NCBI GenBank assembly: GCA_958448705.1
Contig: CAUDEY010000006.1
Span: 28,374 to 92,373 of the forward strand
Length of the DNA stretch: 64,000 nt
From: UMGS1322 sp900550765
GTDB lineage: Bacteria; Bacillota; Clostridia; Christensenellales; QALW01
Direction: 5' to 3'
Shown: positions 16,226-26,434 of the stretch, in pieces
Layout of the letters: the number at the start of each line of letters is the position of its first letter
Numbering within the stretch: the first letter of the stretch is position 1
Program-made: the position numbers and the translations under genes
The notes under the pieces: model-generated
Told to the model about the DNA's origin: nothing
Database searches by the model: none
The model's input: the letters and a program-made list of their open reading frames with translations, nothing else

Positions 16226-19200
16226 ATGTCGGTTACCTTATCAAAACAGAATTCAAAATTTATGCATGCGCTTTGCGCTATTTTAGATGGCGCTGTAGCG
16301 GATAAAATAGAGTTTGAAAAGGCCGTAATCTCTGATGACGCGGCGGATTGGCAGCTGTTTTTTTCTTCGCACTCTCCGCTTTTGGAGGATGAAAATACGA
16401 GCCTGCGCGCCGCGGTGGAAAAAATTGTGCCCAAGGATGTGGCTGTTACGATCTTTTTAGAGTCCGCACCCGCGGCCCCGCCTGTGCCGCCGCGCCCTGC
16501 AAGCGATGCGTTTACCCCGGAGGAAGATATGTATGCCTTTGTTCCTCCCCCGGAGGACGCCCCCGCGCCGGAAGAGGATTGCGTTCCCACGGAACAGGAA
16601 GTGTCCGCTGCCGGCGGGCTTTCCGCTGATGCGGAGGATTCGGCTCTGGCGCGGTATCGGGAACGCATGGCGCGCTTAAGCCGGGAGGCGGCCGCTACCG
16701 CCCGGGCGGCAGGAACGCCTGCCGAAAAGGCAAAGCCTGCTAAGGGAGCCAAAGCAGCGTCTAAGGACGGCGCGGCGCTTTACGGAAAGAGCTTTGCTTT
16801 AAAGGAGATCACACCGATCAAATCCCTTACCGATATCAGCGGAAGAGTGACGATCTGCGGGGACGTAATCAATCGGGAGCTGAAAGAGCTGCGTGACGGC
16901 AAGCATACGATTTTTTTCTTTGCTGTTACGGATTATACCTCCTCGATCAATTGTAAAATTTATACGACCAATGAGATTGCACAGGAATTAAACGAGACGG
17001 TGGAGGGGCACGTAGCCGTTTACGGCAACTGTATGGTAGATACCTACGGCGCGGGCGAACTGGTGATTTCGCCGTATAATATCATTCCGGTCAAGCAGGA
17101 AAAAAAGACCGATACCGCTAAAGAAAAACGCATTGAGATGCATCTGCATACCAAGATGAGCCAAATGGACGGCGTCGTGGATCCCAAGCAGCTGGTCAAG
17201 CTGATGATGCAGTACGGGCACGATACCGTTGCCATTACCGATCACGGCGTAGTACAGGCCTTTCCGGATATGGAGGCCGCAATTGGTAAGCTGAAAGCCG
17301 ATATCAAGCTGATTCTCGGGGTGGAGGGCTATCTTTTGGACGATGATCCGCTTATTACAGGCATTCCGGAGGATACGCCTTTAAAGGATATAAAATATTG
17401 CGTGTATTCTCTTCGTACGACCGGCAGCAGCGCGCTGACGGGACGCATCCTTGAGCTGGGCGCCTGTATTTATGAAAACGGCGTGCTGCAGGAAAAGACC
17501 TTTCATTCCTATAGCAATCCGCATTGCGAGGTTAGTGAAAAGATTCTGGAAGAGGCAAATATTTCAATGGCAAATCTGGATGCCGCGCCGGATATCGGGC
17601 CGGTGATGGAGGCGTTTGCCGAATATGCCAAGGATTGCGTGCTGGTAAGCCACGGCGCGGGCGCTTCTATGGCTTTTTTGCGTACACAGGGCGCCGCCGC
17701 GGGGGTGGAAGTCGATCGACCCAGTATGGATACGCTTCGGTTATCCCGCGAGCTGATCCCAAACATTAAAAGCGGAAAATTCAATAAAGTATGCGATGCG
17801 CTGGAGATCAGGGCCGGCCAGATCACTAACGCTTTGAAAGAGGCCGAGATCACCGCGGCGGTGCTTCGAAAGCTTTTAGCGCACCTGGAAGAAAAGCAAG
17901 CGCAAACCGTGGGAGAACTGAATAAGCTGATGTCCACCGATAACGGCGACAGCTATCATATTATCATTTATGCAAAAAATAAAAAGGGCTTGTTCAACCT
18001 GTATTCGTTAATTACCGAATCGCATCTGCATCACCTGCGGCGCAAGCGTCCGCAGATTCCGCGGTCGCTTTTGCAGGAGCATCGGGAGGGACTGCTGATT
18101 GCCTCGGCCTGCGAGGCCGGCGAACTGTACCGGGCCATGATCCGCGGCGCGTCAGATCAAAAATTGGAACAGATTGCCCGGTTTTATGATTATTTAGAGG
18201 TGCAGCCCTTGGGCAATAATGCGTTTTTGGTGCGTGAGGGCGCGGTAAGGGATACCGAGCATTTGATCGAGCTGAACAAAAAAATCATTGAATTGGGAGA
18301 ACGGCTGAATAAACCTGTGATCGCCACGGGTGACGTGCATTATCTGCTGCCGCGGGACGCGGTGTTCCGCAGTATTATCCAGTGCGCAGAAGGATATCCC
18401 GAAGCCAATATCCAGGCGCCGCTGTACTACCGCACTACACAGGAAATGCTGGATGAATTCTATTATCTTCCCGAAGAAAAACGGTATGAGATTGTTGTTA
18501 AAAATCCCCGTATGATTGCCGATCAGTGTGAAAAGATGGAGTCGTTCCCCCGGGATCACCTCTATACGCCGGAAATGGATAACGCCGAGGAAGAGCTGCG
18601 CGAAATGTGCGAGACGAACGCCAAGGCGCTTTACGGCGATCCTCTGCCGGAAATTGTAGCCAAGCGGCTGGAAAAAGAGCTGACGGCGATTATCAAGCAC
18701 GGCTACGCGGTGCTGTATCTGATTGCCCACAAGGTGGTAAAAAAATCGCTTTCCGACGGCTATCTGGTAGGCTCGCGGGGCAGCGTGGGCTCCTCCTTTG
18801 CGGCTACCATGGCCAATATTACCGAGGTCAATCCGCTTACACCGCATTATGTCTGCCCCGAATGCCAGTATTCTGATTTTGATATTGATTTGGAAAAATA
18901 CGACTGCGGTATCGATCTGCCCAAGGCCAAGTGCCCGAAATGCGGTGCAGAGCTGCTGCGCTTGGGCTTTAATATTCCCTTTGAGGTGTTCATGGGCTTT
19001 GACGGCGACAAGGTGCCGGATATTGACCTGAACTTTTCCGGGGTATATCAGCCGGTAGTTCATAAATACATTGAAGAACTTTTTGGAGAAAAGTATGTAT
19101 TCCGCGCCGGCACCATCGGCGGCGTGGCGGATAAGACGGCCATCGGCTACACCAAAAAATACTGTGAGGAATACGGTCTGGGCAAGCTGCGTATGGCGGA

Positions 19201-20452
19201 GATCATGCGTCTGGCTAACGGCTGCATCGAGGTCAAGCGCACGACGGGCCAGCACGCCGGCGGCATCGTGATTTTGCCCAAGGCCTATGATATCAATGAG
19301 TTCACGCCCCTGCAGTATCCGGCCAATGATCCGGAAAAAGGAATCATCACCACACACTTTACCTTTGAATCGCTGCACGATACGATTTTAAAGGCGGATA
19401 TCCTCGGCCACGATGATCCTACGGTCATCCGTATGCTGGAGGACCTTACGGGTATCGACGCAAAAAAGGACGTTCCGCTGGATGACCCCAAGGTGATGGA
19501 TCTGTTCCTTTCCACGAAGTCCTTAGGGGTAACCGAGGAAGACATTGGATCAGAAGTGGGAACCTTTGGTATCCCTGAGTTCGGAACCGCTTTTACCCGA
19601 AAAATGCTGGTAAAGACCAAGCCCAAGACGTTTTCGGATCTCATTAAGATCTCCGGCCTTTCCCACGGCACCGACGTATGGACCGGCAACGCCGAAGAGC
19701 TGATTGACAGCGGCACCGCAACGATCGGCGAATGCATCTGCACGCGCGAGGATATCATGAATACGCTGATTCAAAAGGGCTGCGACGCGCTGATGTCCTT
19801 TAAAACCATGGAACTGGTGCGCAAAGGCAAGGGCCTTCCGCCGGAGAACGAACAGGCGATCCGCGGACACGGCATTCCGGAATGGTTCATTGATTCCTGC
19901 CATAAGATCAAATACATGTTCCCCAAAGCCCACGCAGCGGCCTACGTCACCATGGCGATTCGCATTGCCTGGTTTAAGGTGTACAAGCCCCATCAGTATT
20001 ACGCCACATATTTTACCGTGCGGGCCGACGATTTTGAGATCAGCGTGGCCAAGGATTCGCCGCAGCAGTTAAAACGGCTGATTGAAGACTATCATTCCCG
20101 TCCTAATTTGAATCCGCGGGAAAAGGGAATCCTCGTCATGCTGGAAATGGCGCTGGAAATGAAAATGCGCGGGATTGAGTTTGCGGATATCGATATCTAT
20201 GAATCTCAGGCTCTTAACTTTACCGTAACAAGCGACAACCGGATCCGTCCGCCGCTGAACGCGGTACCGGGACTGGGGGAGACGGCTGCGTATTCCATCG
20301 TAGAGGCACGGGCGGAAGAACCGTTTAAATCCCAGGATGACCTGCTTTCCCGTACCAAGCTTTCCAGTACGCTGCTTCAGGCGCTGGAAAACTGCGGCTG
20401 CCTGCGCGATCTGCCCAAGAGCCAGCAGATCAGTTTATTTGATGCGATTTGA
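16226..20452 (+). CDS. polC: DNA polymerase III alpha subunit, PolC type, with degenerate exonuclease domain
   Basis: The 1408-residue replicase has the PolC domain order. A short N-terminal domain is followed by an Ala/Pro-rich linker (about 80-180) and an OB fold (about 200-290). The PHP domain (from His306-X-His308) is split by the exonuclease domain (about 390-560), then comes the polymerase with GSRGSVGSS, a four-Cys zinc site and VPDIDLNFSG. The PHP metal ligands look intact, including ITDHGVVQAFPD and ATGDVHYL. The exonuclease motifs do not. The usual Asp-X-Glu reads SLR (Ser395, Arg397), the motif II Asp is Ser481, and the motif III His and Asp read Thr534 and Glu539. The fold remains (TTGSSALTGRILELGA) but proofreading is probably lost. 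It is a single-gene unit. Confidence 0.96.
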   Translation: MSVTLSKQNSKFMHALCAILDGAVADKIEFEKAVISDDAADWQLFFSSHSPLLEDENTSLRAAVEKIVPKDVAVTIFLESAPAAPPVPPRPASDAFTPEEDMYAFVPPPEDAPAPEEDCVPTEQEVSAAGGLSADAEDSALARYRERMARLSREAAATARAAGTPAEKAKPAKGAKAASKDGAALYGKSFALKEITPIKSLTDISGRVTICGDVINRELKELRDGKHTIFFFAVTDYTSSINCKIYTTNEIAQELNETVEGHVAVYGNCMVDTYGAGELVISPYNIIPVKQEKKTDTAKEKRIEMHLHTKMSQMDGVVDPKQLVKLMMQYGHDTVAITDHGVVQAFPDMEAAIGKLKADIKLILGVEGYLLDDDPLITGIPEDTPLKDIKYCVYSLRTTGSSALTGRILELGACIYENGVLQEKTFHSYSNPHCEVSEKILEEANISMANLDAAPDIGPVMEAFAEYAKDCVLVSHGAGASMAFLRTQGAAAGVEVDRPSMDTLRLSRELIPNIKSGKFNKVCDALEIRAGQITNALKEAEITAAVLRKLLAHLEEKQAQTVGELNKLMSTDNGDSYHIIIYAKNKKGLFNLYSLITESHLHHLRRKRPQIPRSLLQEHREGLLIASACEAGELYRAMIRGASDQKLEQIARFYDYLEVQPLGNNAFLVREGAVRDTEHLIELNKKIIELGERLNKPVIATGDVHYLLPRDAVFRSIIQCAEGYPEANIQAPLYYRTTQEMLDEFYYLPEEKRYEIVVKNPRMIADQCEKMESFPRDHLYTPEMDNAEEELREMCETNAKALYGDPLPEIVAKRLEKELTAIIKHGYAVLYLIAHKVVKKSLSDGYLVGSRGSVGSSFAATMANITEVNPLTPHYVCPECQYSDFDIDLEKYDCGIDLPKAKCPKCGAELLRLGFNIPFEVFMGFDGDKVPDIDLNFSGVYQPVVHKYIEELFGEKYVFRAGTIGGVADKTAIGYTKKYCEEYGLGKLRMAEIMRLANGCIEVKRTTGQHAGGIVILPKAYDINEFTPLQYPANDPEKGIITTHFTFESLHDTILKADILGHDDPTVIRMLEDLTGIDAKKDVPLDDPKVMDLFLSTKSLGVTEEDIGSEVGTFGIPEFGTAFTRKMLVKTKPKTFSDLIKISGLSHGTDVWTGNAEELIDSGTATIGECICTREDIMNTLIQKGCDALMSFKTMELVRKGKGLPPENEQAIRGHGIPEWFIDSCHKIKYMFPKAHAAAYVTMAIRIAWFKVYKPHQYYATYFTVRADDFEISVAKDSPQQLKRLIEDYHSRPNLNPREKGILVMLEMALEMKMRGIEFADIDIYESQALNFTVTSDNRIRPPLNAVPGLGETAAYSIVEARAEEPFKSQDDLLSRTKLSSTLLQALENCGCLRDLPKSQQISLFDAI

Positions 20453-20842
20453 CGAATCTGATTTAAAAAGGATTGGAAGCTGCAGCAAGCGTCTCTCTGA
20501 GAAAAAACGGCGAGCCGGAAGCGCGACAGAGAGAGCTACCCCTCTTTTACGGCAACGGCTCCCCTGTCAGGGGGATCCGGGAAAGGAACCGGGAAGAAAG
20601 TGCGGGATTCCAGCCTTAGGTTTTGGCTTTTTTCTCCTTCCATCAAAACCGGTGTTTTGTCACCTCCCGCCACAAAGGGAGGTTTCTTTATATTTTGATC
20701 TGTCCCTGCCGGATCTTTCCGATGAGAAAGGTCTGTCCTGAAATCCCGTTAACAAAGTTGAGGATCCGAGCTTTTCCTTTGCATCCGCTCTCCCGGCACA
20801 GGGCACCCACAGCAGCTATTCCAGCATATGCCGGCAGCACCG
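20453..20842. repeat. Intergenic stretch with palindromic repeat remnants
   Basis: This stretch between polC and ribF holds no supported gene. GGCTCCCCTGTCAGGGGG at about 20568-20585 belongs to the dispersed palindromic family. CACCTCCCGCCACAAAGGGAGG near 20660-20684 is another imperfect palindrome followed by TTTCTTTAT, which could also terminate polC transcription. Confidence 0.55.
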
Positions 20843-21721
20843 TCACGTTTCCTGCAGGGTACGAATATAGGCATTGACCAAGAGTGCGTCCTCCGAAAGC
20901 TGCCGCTTCAGCGCCTCCACAGAAGAAAACTTTTTTTCATCACGGATTTTCTTTAAAAAGCTTACCACGGCTTTTTTTCCGTATACATCGCCCCGAAAGC
21001 CTAAGAGGTGCGTTTCTACCGAGAGCTTTTCTTCACTGGTCACCGTAGGATTGACACCGATATTGGTCATGCCCTTATACAGCCTGCCGCCCAGCCGGCA
21101 TATCGTTGCATATACGCCCCGCTGAGGAATCAGTTTTTCTTCCGGCACACAGGTATTTACCGTGGGAAAGCCGATGCTTTGGCCGATATGCCTGCCGTGT
21201 ACGGTAGGACCGCATACGGAATAGCTGCGCCCTAATAAAAGCGCGGCCGTTTCCACTTCGCCGGAATAAAGCGCGCTGCGGATCCCCGTACTGCTGATCA
21301 CGCGCTGCCGCGAGTCCAATACCGGCGGGACAATTTCCGTTTGATAGCCGTACTTTTCCCCCAGCTGCTTGAGCAAAATACAGTTTCCTTTTGCTTTTTG
21401 GCCAAAGGTATGGTCAAACCCCGCAACGATCGTCTGCGGCCGGAACCTCCGGCACAGCCAGCCGATATATTCCTCTGCCGGCACGGCAGCTTTCTTTTCA
21501 TCAAAAACCTGCATAAAGACCTCGTCAGCACCGTACGCCTTCAAAAGCGCTGTCTTTTCTTCTGCAGTTGTCAAAAGCTTGACGTTTTGCTTAAAGAACG
21601 CCGCCGGCGGAGTAGAAAACGTACAGGCGATCACCGGCCCCGCAAAAGCTCCCGCACGCTCTATCAGCGCCTGATGTCCGCGATGCACCCCGTCAAAGGT
21701 GCCTAAAACAAGCGTACTCAC
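20843..21721 (-). CDS. ribF: Bifunctional riboflavin kinase/FAD synthetase
   Basis: The 292-residue protein joins an N-terminal FMN adenylyltransferase domain (LGTFDGVHRGHQALI, then ISSTGIRSAL) and a C-terminal riboflavin kinase domain (GPTVHGRHIGQSIGFPTVN). It makes FMN and then FAD from riboflavin. A GTG at 21721 is preferred because GGGAGGGAA precedes it and it falls two bases after the truB stop; an ATG at 21757 would extend it 12 residues into truB. It is the last gene of the long minus-strand operon that starts at rimP, where ribF commonly follows truB in Bacillota. Confidence 0.93.
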   Translation of the reverse strand: MSTLVLGTFDGVHRGHQALIERAGAFAGPVIACTFSTPPAAFFKQNVKLLTTAEEKTALLKAYGADEVFMQVFDEKKAAVPAEEYIGWLCRRFRPQTIVAGFDHTFGQKAKGNCILLKQLGEKYGYQTEIVPPVLDSRQRVISSTGIRSALYSGEVETAALLLGRSYSVCGPTVHGRHIGQSIGFPTVNTCVPEEKLIPQRGVYATICRLGGRLYKGMTNIGVNPTVTSEEKLSVETHLLGFRGDVYGKKAVVSFLKKIRDEKKFSSVEALKRQLSEDALLVNAYIRTLQET

Positions 21722-21723
21722 GG

Positions 21724-22614
21724 TCAATTCCCTCCCAGACGGCACCGAATGTGACAAACGCCGTCTTTAAAACAGCCAATGCCGATAAACGCTTTTTCAC
21801 AATACAAACGGACCGGTGTATTTTCCTCTGCCGTATCCCCGCTAAGCATCAGCGCGGCCTCAACGGGATTCCCGTTCTGCAGCTTTTTCTGCGCCGCCGC
21901 GGAAAACTGTACCGCCGGTAAAAAAGCAACGGCCTGATCCATCGGAAGCAAAAAAGAAAAATCGCCCGCAGAAACCCGCCGTTCTATTTCGGCAACGGGC
22001 AAAGCATCTTCCACGCACAAGCCTCCGGCACTCTCCCGCAGAAGATGCCGCATATGCGCACCGCAGCCCAAAGCATTGCCCAGATCCTCGCAAAGCGTGC
22101 GTATGTACGTTCCCTTGCCGCATACAACCCGAATCCTGCACTCATTTTCCTCTACAGGCGAAAGCACGGTAAGGCTTTGAATTTCGATCTCACGGGGCTG
22201 CCGCTGCACCTGCTCGCCCCGACGGGCAAGCGTATACAGCCGCTTGCCGTTCTGCCGCAGGGCCGAATACATCGGCGGCACCTGGTGGATATGCCCGGTA
22301 AGCTTTGCGGCCGCATCCAGCAGCTCTTGGTGGGAAAATACCGGCGTGCACTCGGCAAGCACCCTGCCGGAAGCATCCTGCGTATCGGTAGTAATGCCGA
22401 AATACACCCTTGCTTGATACGTTTTATGGCAGGAGGTCAAAAAATCGAACAGCCGGGTAGCCTGTCCCACGCACACGGGCAGTACGCCTTCGGCATCGGG
22501 ATCCAGGGTTCCCGCGTGGCCGATGCGCCGTTCATGCAGCACACCCTTGAGCTTATTTACTACGTCGCCCGAGGTCCAGCCGGATTCCTTATATACATTG
22601 ATGACGCCATTCAT
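21724..22614 (-). CDS. truB: tRNA pseudouridine-55 synthase
   Basis: The 296-residue enzyme makes the universal pseudouridine in the tRNA T-loop. The catalytic Asp is in GHAGTLDPDAEGVLPVCVG, and GTYIRTLCEDLG is the conserved second motif. A C-terminal PUA-like part follows. Its ATG overlaps the nrnA-like stop by four bases (ATGA), so translation is coupled within the rimP-to-ribF operon. Confidence 0.95.
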   Translation of the reverse strand: MNGVINVYKESGWTSGDVVNKLKGVLHERRIGHAGTLDPDAEGVLPVCVGQATRLFDFLTSCHKTYQARVYFGITTDTQDASGRVLAECTPVFSHQELLDAAAKLTGHIHQVPPMYSALRQNGKRLYTLARRGEQVQRQPREIEIQSLTVLSPVEENECRIRVVCGKGTYIRTLCEDLGNALGCGAHMRHLLRESAGGLCVEDALPVAEIERRVSAGDFSFLLPMDQAVAFLPAVQFSAAAQKKLQNGNPVEAALMLSGDTAEENTPVRLYCEKAFIGIGCFKDGVCHIRCRLGGN

Positions 22615-23558
22615 GCCTGCAAAACCTCTTCCAGCGCTTTTAACAGCCGGTCCACGACCTGCTGCCGCGTCCCCTGAATGCTGCAGCCGGCGGCCAGCTT
22701 ATGCCCGCCGCCGCCGAAAGCCGCGCAAACAGCGGCAACATCATACTGCGGAAGACAGCGCAAGCTGGCTTTATAGCCGTCTTCCGTCTGGCGGATAAAA
22801 AACACGATATGCGCACCTTCCACACTGCGGCAAAGTTCCACCACATCGTCCGAATCGGCCTGTTCCGCGCCGAAGGCGGCATAGTCATCCGCATCGAGAT
22901 ACGTATACACCGCCCTCCCCTCAAGCGCAGTAGCTAAATGCTCTATGGCACGGCCCCTGAGCCGGATCTTTGGCAGAGCAGCTCTCTGAAACAGAATGCC
23001 GGTCAGCTCGTCCTGCCGAATATCATATTCGTAGAGGGCAGCCGCCTGCCGCACCTCATCGGCAGTAACACCGCTGTGCGAAAGCCTTCCGGTATCGGTA
23101 GAAATGGATACAAACAGCGCCCGCGCCATATGCGTATCCAGTTCGATTTCCAGCTCCTTTAAAAGATCCATAACCAAAAATCCAGCGGCGCTGCGCTGCT
23201 CTACCACATTGACCTGTGCATAAAAGGTGTTGGTGCTGTGGTGATCAATCTGCGCGGTTCTCTTTACGGTTTTAAAAAGCTGCGCGCAGCTGCCCAGCCG
23301 CGCTTCATCACTGCAGTCCACACAAATCACGCTGTCAAAGCTGTGAAGCTTTTCGCGGGTTACCAGCGAAGCGATCTCCTCTATCTTCATAAAAGCCGCG
23401 GGAATGTTCCCCTCACAAAACCACTGGGCGCGCTTCCCAAGCTTTTCAAGGGCATAAAGAAGGGCGGCGGCACTGCCCATCGTGTCGCCGTCCGGTGAAA
23501 TATGAGAGATGACCGCAAAATTTTTGCCCTGTTTTATAAAATCTGCCAGCTGTTTCAT
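22611..23558 (-). CDS. nrnA: DHH-family oligoribonuclease/pAp phosphatase (NrnA-like)
   Basis: The 315-residue protein has the DHH phosphoesterase core: SHISPDGDTMGSAAALLYAL, CVDCSDEARL, and the family-naming DHHSTNTFYAQVN. The C-terminal DHHA1 domain ends with GGGHKLAAGCSI. NrnA enzymes degrade short RNA oligomers and dephosphorylate 3'-phosphoadenosine 5'-phosphate using two metals, in the cytoplasm. The gene lies between rbfA and truB, its usual place in Bacillota, and overlaps both by four bases. Confidence 0.93.
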   Translation of the reverse strand: MKQLADFIKQGKNFAVISHISPDGDTMGSAAALLYALEKLGKRAQWFCEGNIPAAFMKIEEIASLVTREKLHSFDSVICVDCSDEARLGSCAQLFKTVKRTAQIDHHSTNTFYAQVNVVEQRSAAGFLVMDLLKELEIELDTHMARALFVSISTDTGRLSHSGVTADEVRQAAALYEYDIRQDELTGILFQRAALPKIRLRGRAIEHLATALEGRAVYTYLDADDYAAFGAEQADSDDVVELCRSVEGAHIVFFIRQTEDGYKASLRCLPQYDVAAVCAAFGGGGHKLAAGCSIQGTRQQVVDRLLKALEEVLQA

Positions 23559-23908
23559 TTCTCTTCCTCTTTAATTTGGTTTAAAAGTTCACTGATGTGG
23601 ATGCTGTAAGCAATGGAATCGTCCGGCACGAAGGTAAGCTCAGGCATTTTGCGTACCTGAATTCTCTCCGAAAGCCGGCGTTTAATAAAACCCTTGGCCT
23701 TTTCCAGGCCGATAAAGGTCTGCTGTTTTTCCTCTTCCGTTCCATACACAGTAATAAATACCTTGCAGTACTGCAGATCATTGCTCAGCTCCACCCTGAT
23801 AATACTGCACAGCGTCCCGATCCGCGGATCGTGCAGCTCGTTCCTTAAAATATCTGCCAGCGCCCGCTGTATTTCAAGCCCCAGCCTATCTGAACGTTTA
23901 TACTGCAT
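23555..23908 (-). CDS. rbfA: 30S ribosome-binding factor A
   Basis: The 117-residue protein is a complete RbfA with a KH-like fold, needed for late 30S subunit maturation and 16S 5'-end processing. Recognisable parts are LEIQRALADILRNELHDPR near the start and SNDLQYCKVFITVYG in the middle. It follows infB by nine bases and overlaps the nrnA-like gene by four. Confidence 0.95.
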   Translation of the reverse strand: MQYKRSDRLGLEIQRALADILRNELHDPRIGTLCSIIRVELSNDLQYCKVFITVYGTEEEKQQTFIGLEKAKGFIKRRLSERIQVRKMPELTFVPDDSIAYSIHISELLNQIKEEEK

Positions 23909-23917
23909 AGCCTCTCC

Positions 23918-26434
23918 TTATCTTGCGATCTCCTCCATAATAAACGCCTCGATCACATCATTTTCTTTAATATCATTATAGCCCTGAATTCCGATGCCGC
24001 ACTCGTAGCCGGTGGCTACTTCCTTTACATCATCCTTAAACCGGCGGAGCGATTCCACCTCGCCCTCATGGATAACAATATTATCCCGCAAAAGGCGCAG
24101 TTTACTCGCACGGGTAATTTTTCCGTCGGTCACATAGCTTCCGGCAACCGTGCCGTGACCGGGAACCTTAAACGTCTGCCGCACCTGCGCATGGCCAAGG
24201 ATAACTTCCTTAAACTCAGGCGCCAGCATTCCCTTCATGGCTGCTTCAATATCTTCAATTGCATTATAGATTACACGGTAAAGGCGGATATCGATCTTTT
24301 CATGCTCGGCCATGGCGCGGGCAGTGGAATCCGGCCGCACATTAAAGCCGATAATAATCGCATTGGAGGCCTGCGCCAAAATTACATCGGAGTTGGTAAT
24401 GGCACCCACACCGCCGTGCAGCGCTACCACCTTAACCTCTTCATTGGACAGCTTTTCAAGCGCCTGCTTTACAGCCTCCACGCTGCCCTGCACATCGGCC
24501 TTGATGATCAAGTTCAGCTGCTTCATCTCGCCCTCCTGAATCTGGGCAAACAGATCGTCCAGCGAAGCCGCGGTTTTGGCTTTTGCCTGGGCGGATTTAA
24601 TCTTTGCGCGCCGTTCCTCTGCCACCTGGCGCGAAAGCTTATCGTCCTCGGTAGCATAGAGCTGATCGCCCGCCTCGGGCACCTCATTAAAACCCAGTAC
24701 CTCCACCGGGGTAGACGGCGGCGCTGCCTCTAAGCGCTCGCCTCTGTCGTTCATCATTGCACGCACGCGGCCAAATACGGTACCGGCAACGATGGTATCG
24801 CCTACATGCAGGGTACCGTTCTGTACCAGCACCGTGGCCACGGGTCCTCTGCCTTTATCCAGCTTTGCTTCGATAATAATCCCCTTTGCCATTACGTCGG
24901 GGTTTGCTTTATAATCCTCTACCTCCGCTACCAGCAGGATCATCTCCAAAAGCTTATCGATTCCCTCTTTGGTATAGGCCGAAACCGGAACCACGATCGT
25001 ATCGCCGCCCCAATCCTCGGGAACGAGTTCATGCTGGGTCAGCTCCGTTTTTACGCGCTCCGGATCGGCAGCGGGCTTATCCATTTTATTGATGGCCACA
25101 ATAATCGGCACTTCGGCCGCCTTGGCATGGTTGATGGCCTCTACCGTCTGAGGCATAACGCCGTCGTCGGCGGCAACTACGATAACGGCAATATCAGTAG
25201 ACTGCGCACCGCGGGCACGCATCGAAGTAAATGCCTCGTGACCCGGAGTATCGATAAAGGTGATTTTTTTATCCCCCCGGCTGATTTGATACGCACCGAT
25301 ATGCTGCGTAATTCCCCCCGCTTCGCTGGCGGTCACATTGGCGTGGCGGATTGCATCCAGCAGCGAGGTCTTGCCATGGTCAACGTGACCCATGATGGTA
25401 ACCACCGGAGGACGAGTAATATATCCCTCGCCCGATGCTTCGGTATCCTCGGTGATGTCAATCAGCGTATCTTCAAAGGTCTTGGCCAGCTTCTGTTCTA
25501 ATTCAATGCCGTATTCCATCGCTACCATCAGCGCCGTTTCGTAGTCGATCTCCTGGTTCACAGTGGCCATAACGCCCATCAGGAACAGTTTTTTTACAAT
25601 ATCCGCCGCGGGCTTGCCCAGCTTTTCAGAAAGATCCTTAATCAAAATCGTCTCAGTAGTCATCACTGCGCTTTCAATCACGATAGGCTCAATGACCTTT
25701 TTGACTTCTTTTTTCTCCTTCTTGGGTTTTCTGACGCGGAAAAATTCTTCATCCTCCGTACCGGGCACCTGCTGACGTCTGTCTTTCCTTACATTTTTCG
25801 GTGTCTGCTCGGAATTTTCATGATTCTTGCGATACATTTTTTTGTTCGGATCATAATTGCTTACCCGCTCCTTTTCGGCAACGGGCATAGCGGCTGCCAT
25901 ACCGGAAGTCCGCGATTGCTGCGGACGCGCCTTCCGCTGCTCACCGGCAGCACCGTCCTTATTGGCACGGAACGGCTGACGTCCCTGGGCAGGCGGCGCG
26001 CCTTCCTCCCGGCGCGGACGCGCTCCGTTATTTTGGTAACCGCTGCTGGGACGCTTAAAGCCGCGCTCTTCCGGTTTTGGGGCTTCTTTGCGGGGCCGCT
26101 CTGTTTGGGCAGCGGGCACTGCCTCGGGGGCTTTTTCCTCCGCCTTGGGCTTAGCGACCGGCTCTTCCTGCACAGGGGCTGCCTGGGCGGCTTCCTCTTT
26201 TGCCGCTTCAGCCAACGCCTCGGCTTCCTCACGGGCACGCTGCGCCTCATACTCAGCACGGGCCTGCTCCTGTTCCGCCTTCTGCTGTGCACGGCGCTCT
26301 TCCTCCGCCTTTGCTAAAATTGCGCTGTTCTTCTCCATCAGCGCCTTTTTTTGCGCTTCCAGCGCCTGCTGTGCCTTTGCTATTTTTTCAAGCAACGCAT
26401 TGCTCGCTCTCTTGATATCTGCTGCTTTACTCAT
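23918..26434 (-). CDS. infB: Translation initiation factor IF-2
   Basis: The 838-residue GTPase brings initiator tRNA to the 30S subunit and drives subunit joining. The first 260 residues are an Ala/Glu/Lys/Arg-rich, low-complexity region with a predicted long helix, as usual for IF-2 N-termini. The G domain begins with GHVDHGKTSLLD (residues 349-360), then DTPGHEAF and NKMDK. The C-terminal domains II to IV follow. The ATG overlaps the ylxQ stop by four bases. The length is in the normal range. Confidence 0.97.
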   Translation of the reverse strand: MSKAADIKRASNALLEKIAKAQQALEAQKKALMEKNSAILAKAEEERRAQQKAEQEQARAEYEAQRAREEAEALAEAAKEEAAQAAPVQEEPVAKPKAEEKAPEAVPAAQTERPRKEAPKPEERGFKRPSSGYQNNGARPRREEGAPPAQGRQPFRANKDGAAGEQRKARPQQSRTSGMAAAMPVAEKERVSNYDPNKKMYRKNHENSEQTPKNVRKDRRQQVPGTEDEEFFRVRKPKKEKKEVKKVIEPIVIESAVMTTETILIKDLSEKLGKPAADIVKKLFLMGVMATVNQEIDYETALMVAMEYGIELEQKLAKTFEDTLIDITEDTEASGEGYITRPPVVTIMGHVDHGKTSLLDAIRHANVTASEAGGITQHIGAYQISRGDKKITFIDTPGHEAFTSMRARGAQSTDIAVIVVAADDGVMPQTVEAINHAKAAEVPIIVAINKMDKPAADPERVKTELTQHELVPEDWGGDTIVVPVSAYTKEGIDKLLEMILLVAEVEDYKANPDVMAKGIIIEAKLDKGRGPVATVLVQNGTLHVGDTIVAGTVFGRVRAMMNDRGERLEAAPPSTPVEVLGFNEVPEAGDQLYATEDDKLSRQVAEERRAKIKSAQAKAKTAASLDDLFAQIQEGEMKQLNLIIKADVQGSVEAVKQALEKLSNEEVKVVALHGGVGAITNSDVILAQASNAIIIGFNVRPDSTARAMAEHEKIDIRLYRVIYNAIEDIEAAMKGMLAPEFKEVILGHAQVRQTFKVPGHGTVAGSYVTDGKITRASKLRLLRDNIVIHEGEVESLRRFKDDVKEVATGYECGIGIQGYNDIKENDVIEAFIMEEIAR

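Noticed and set aside
18194..19378. Long open frame of 394 codons on the minus strand
   Set aside because: It lies antisense to the polymerase domain of polC, which is conserved and certain; the frame shows no family signature.
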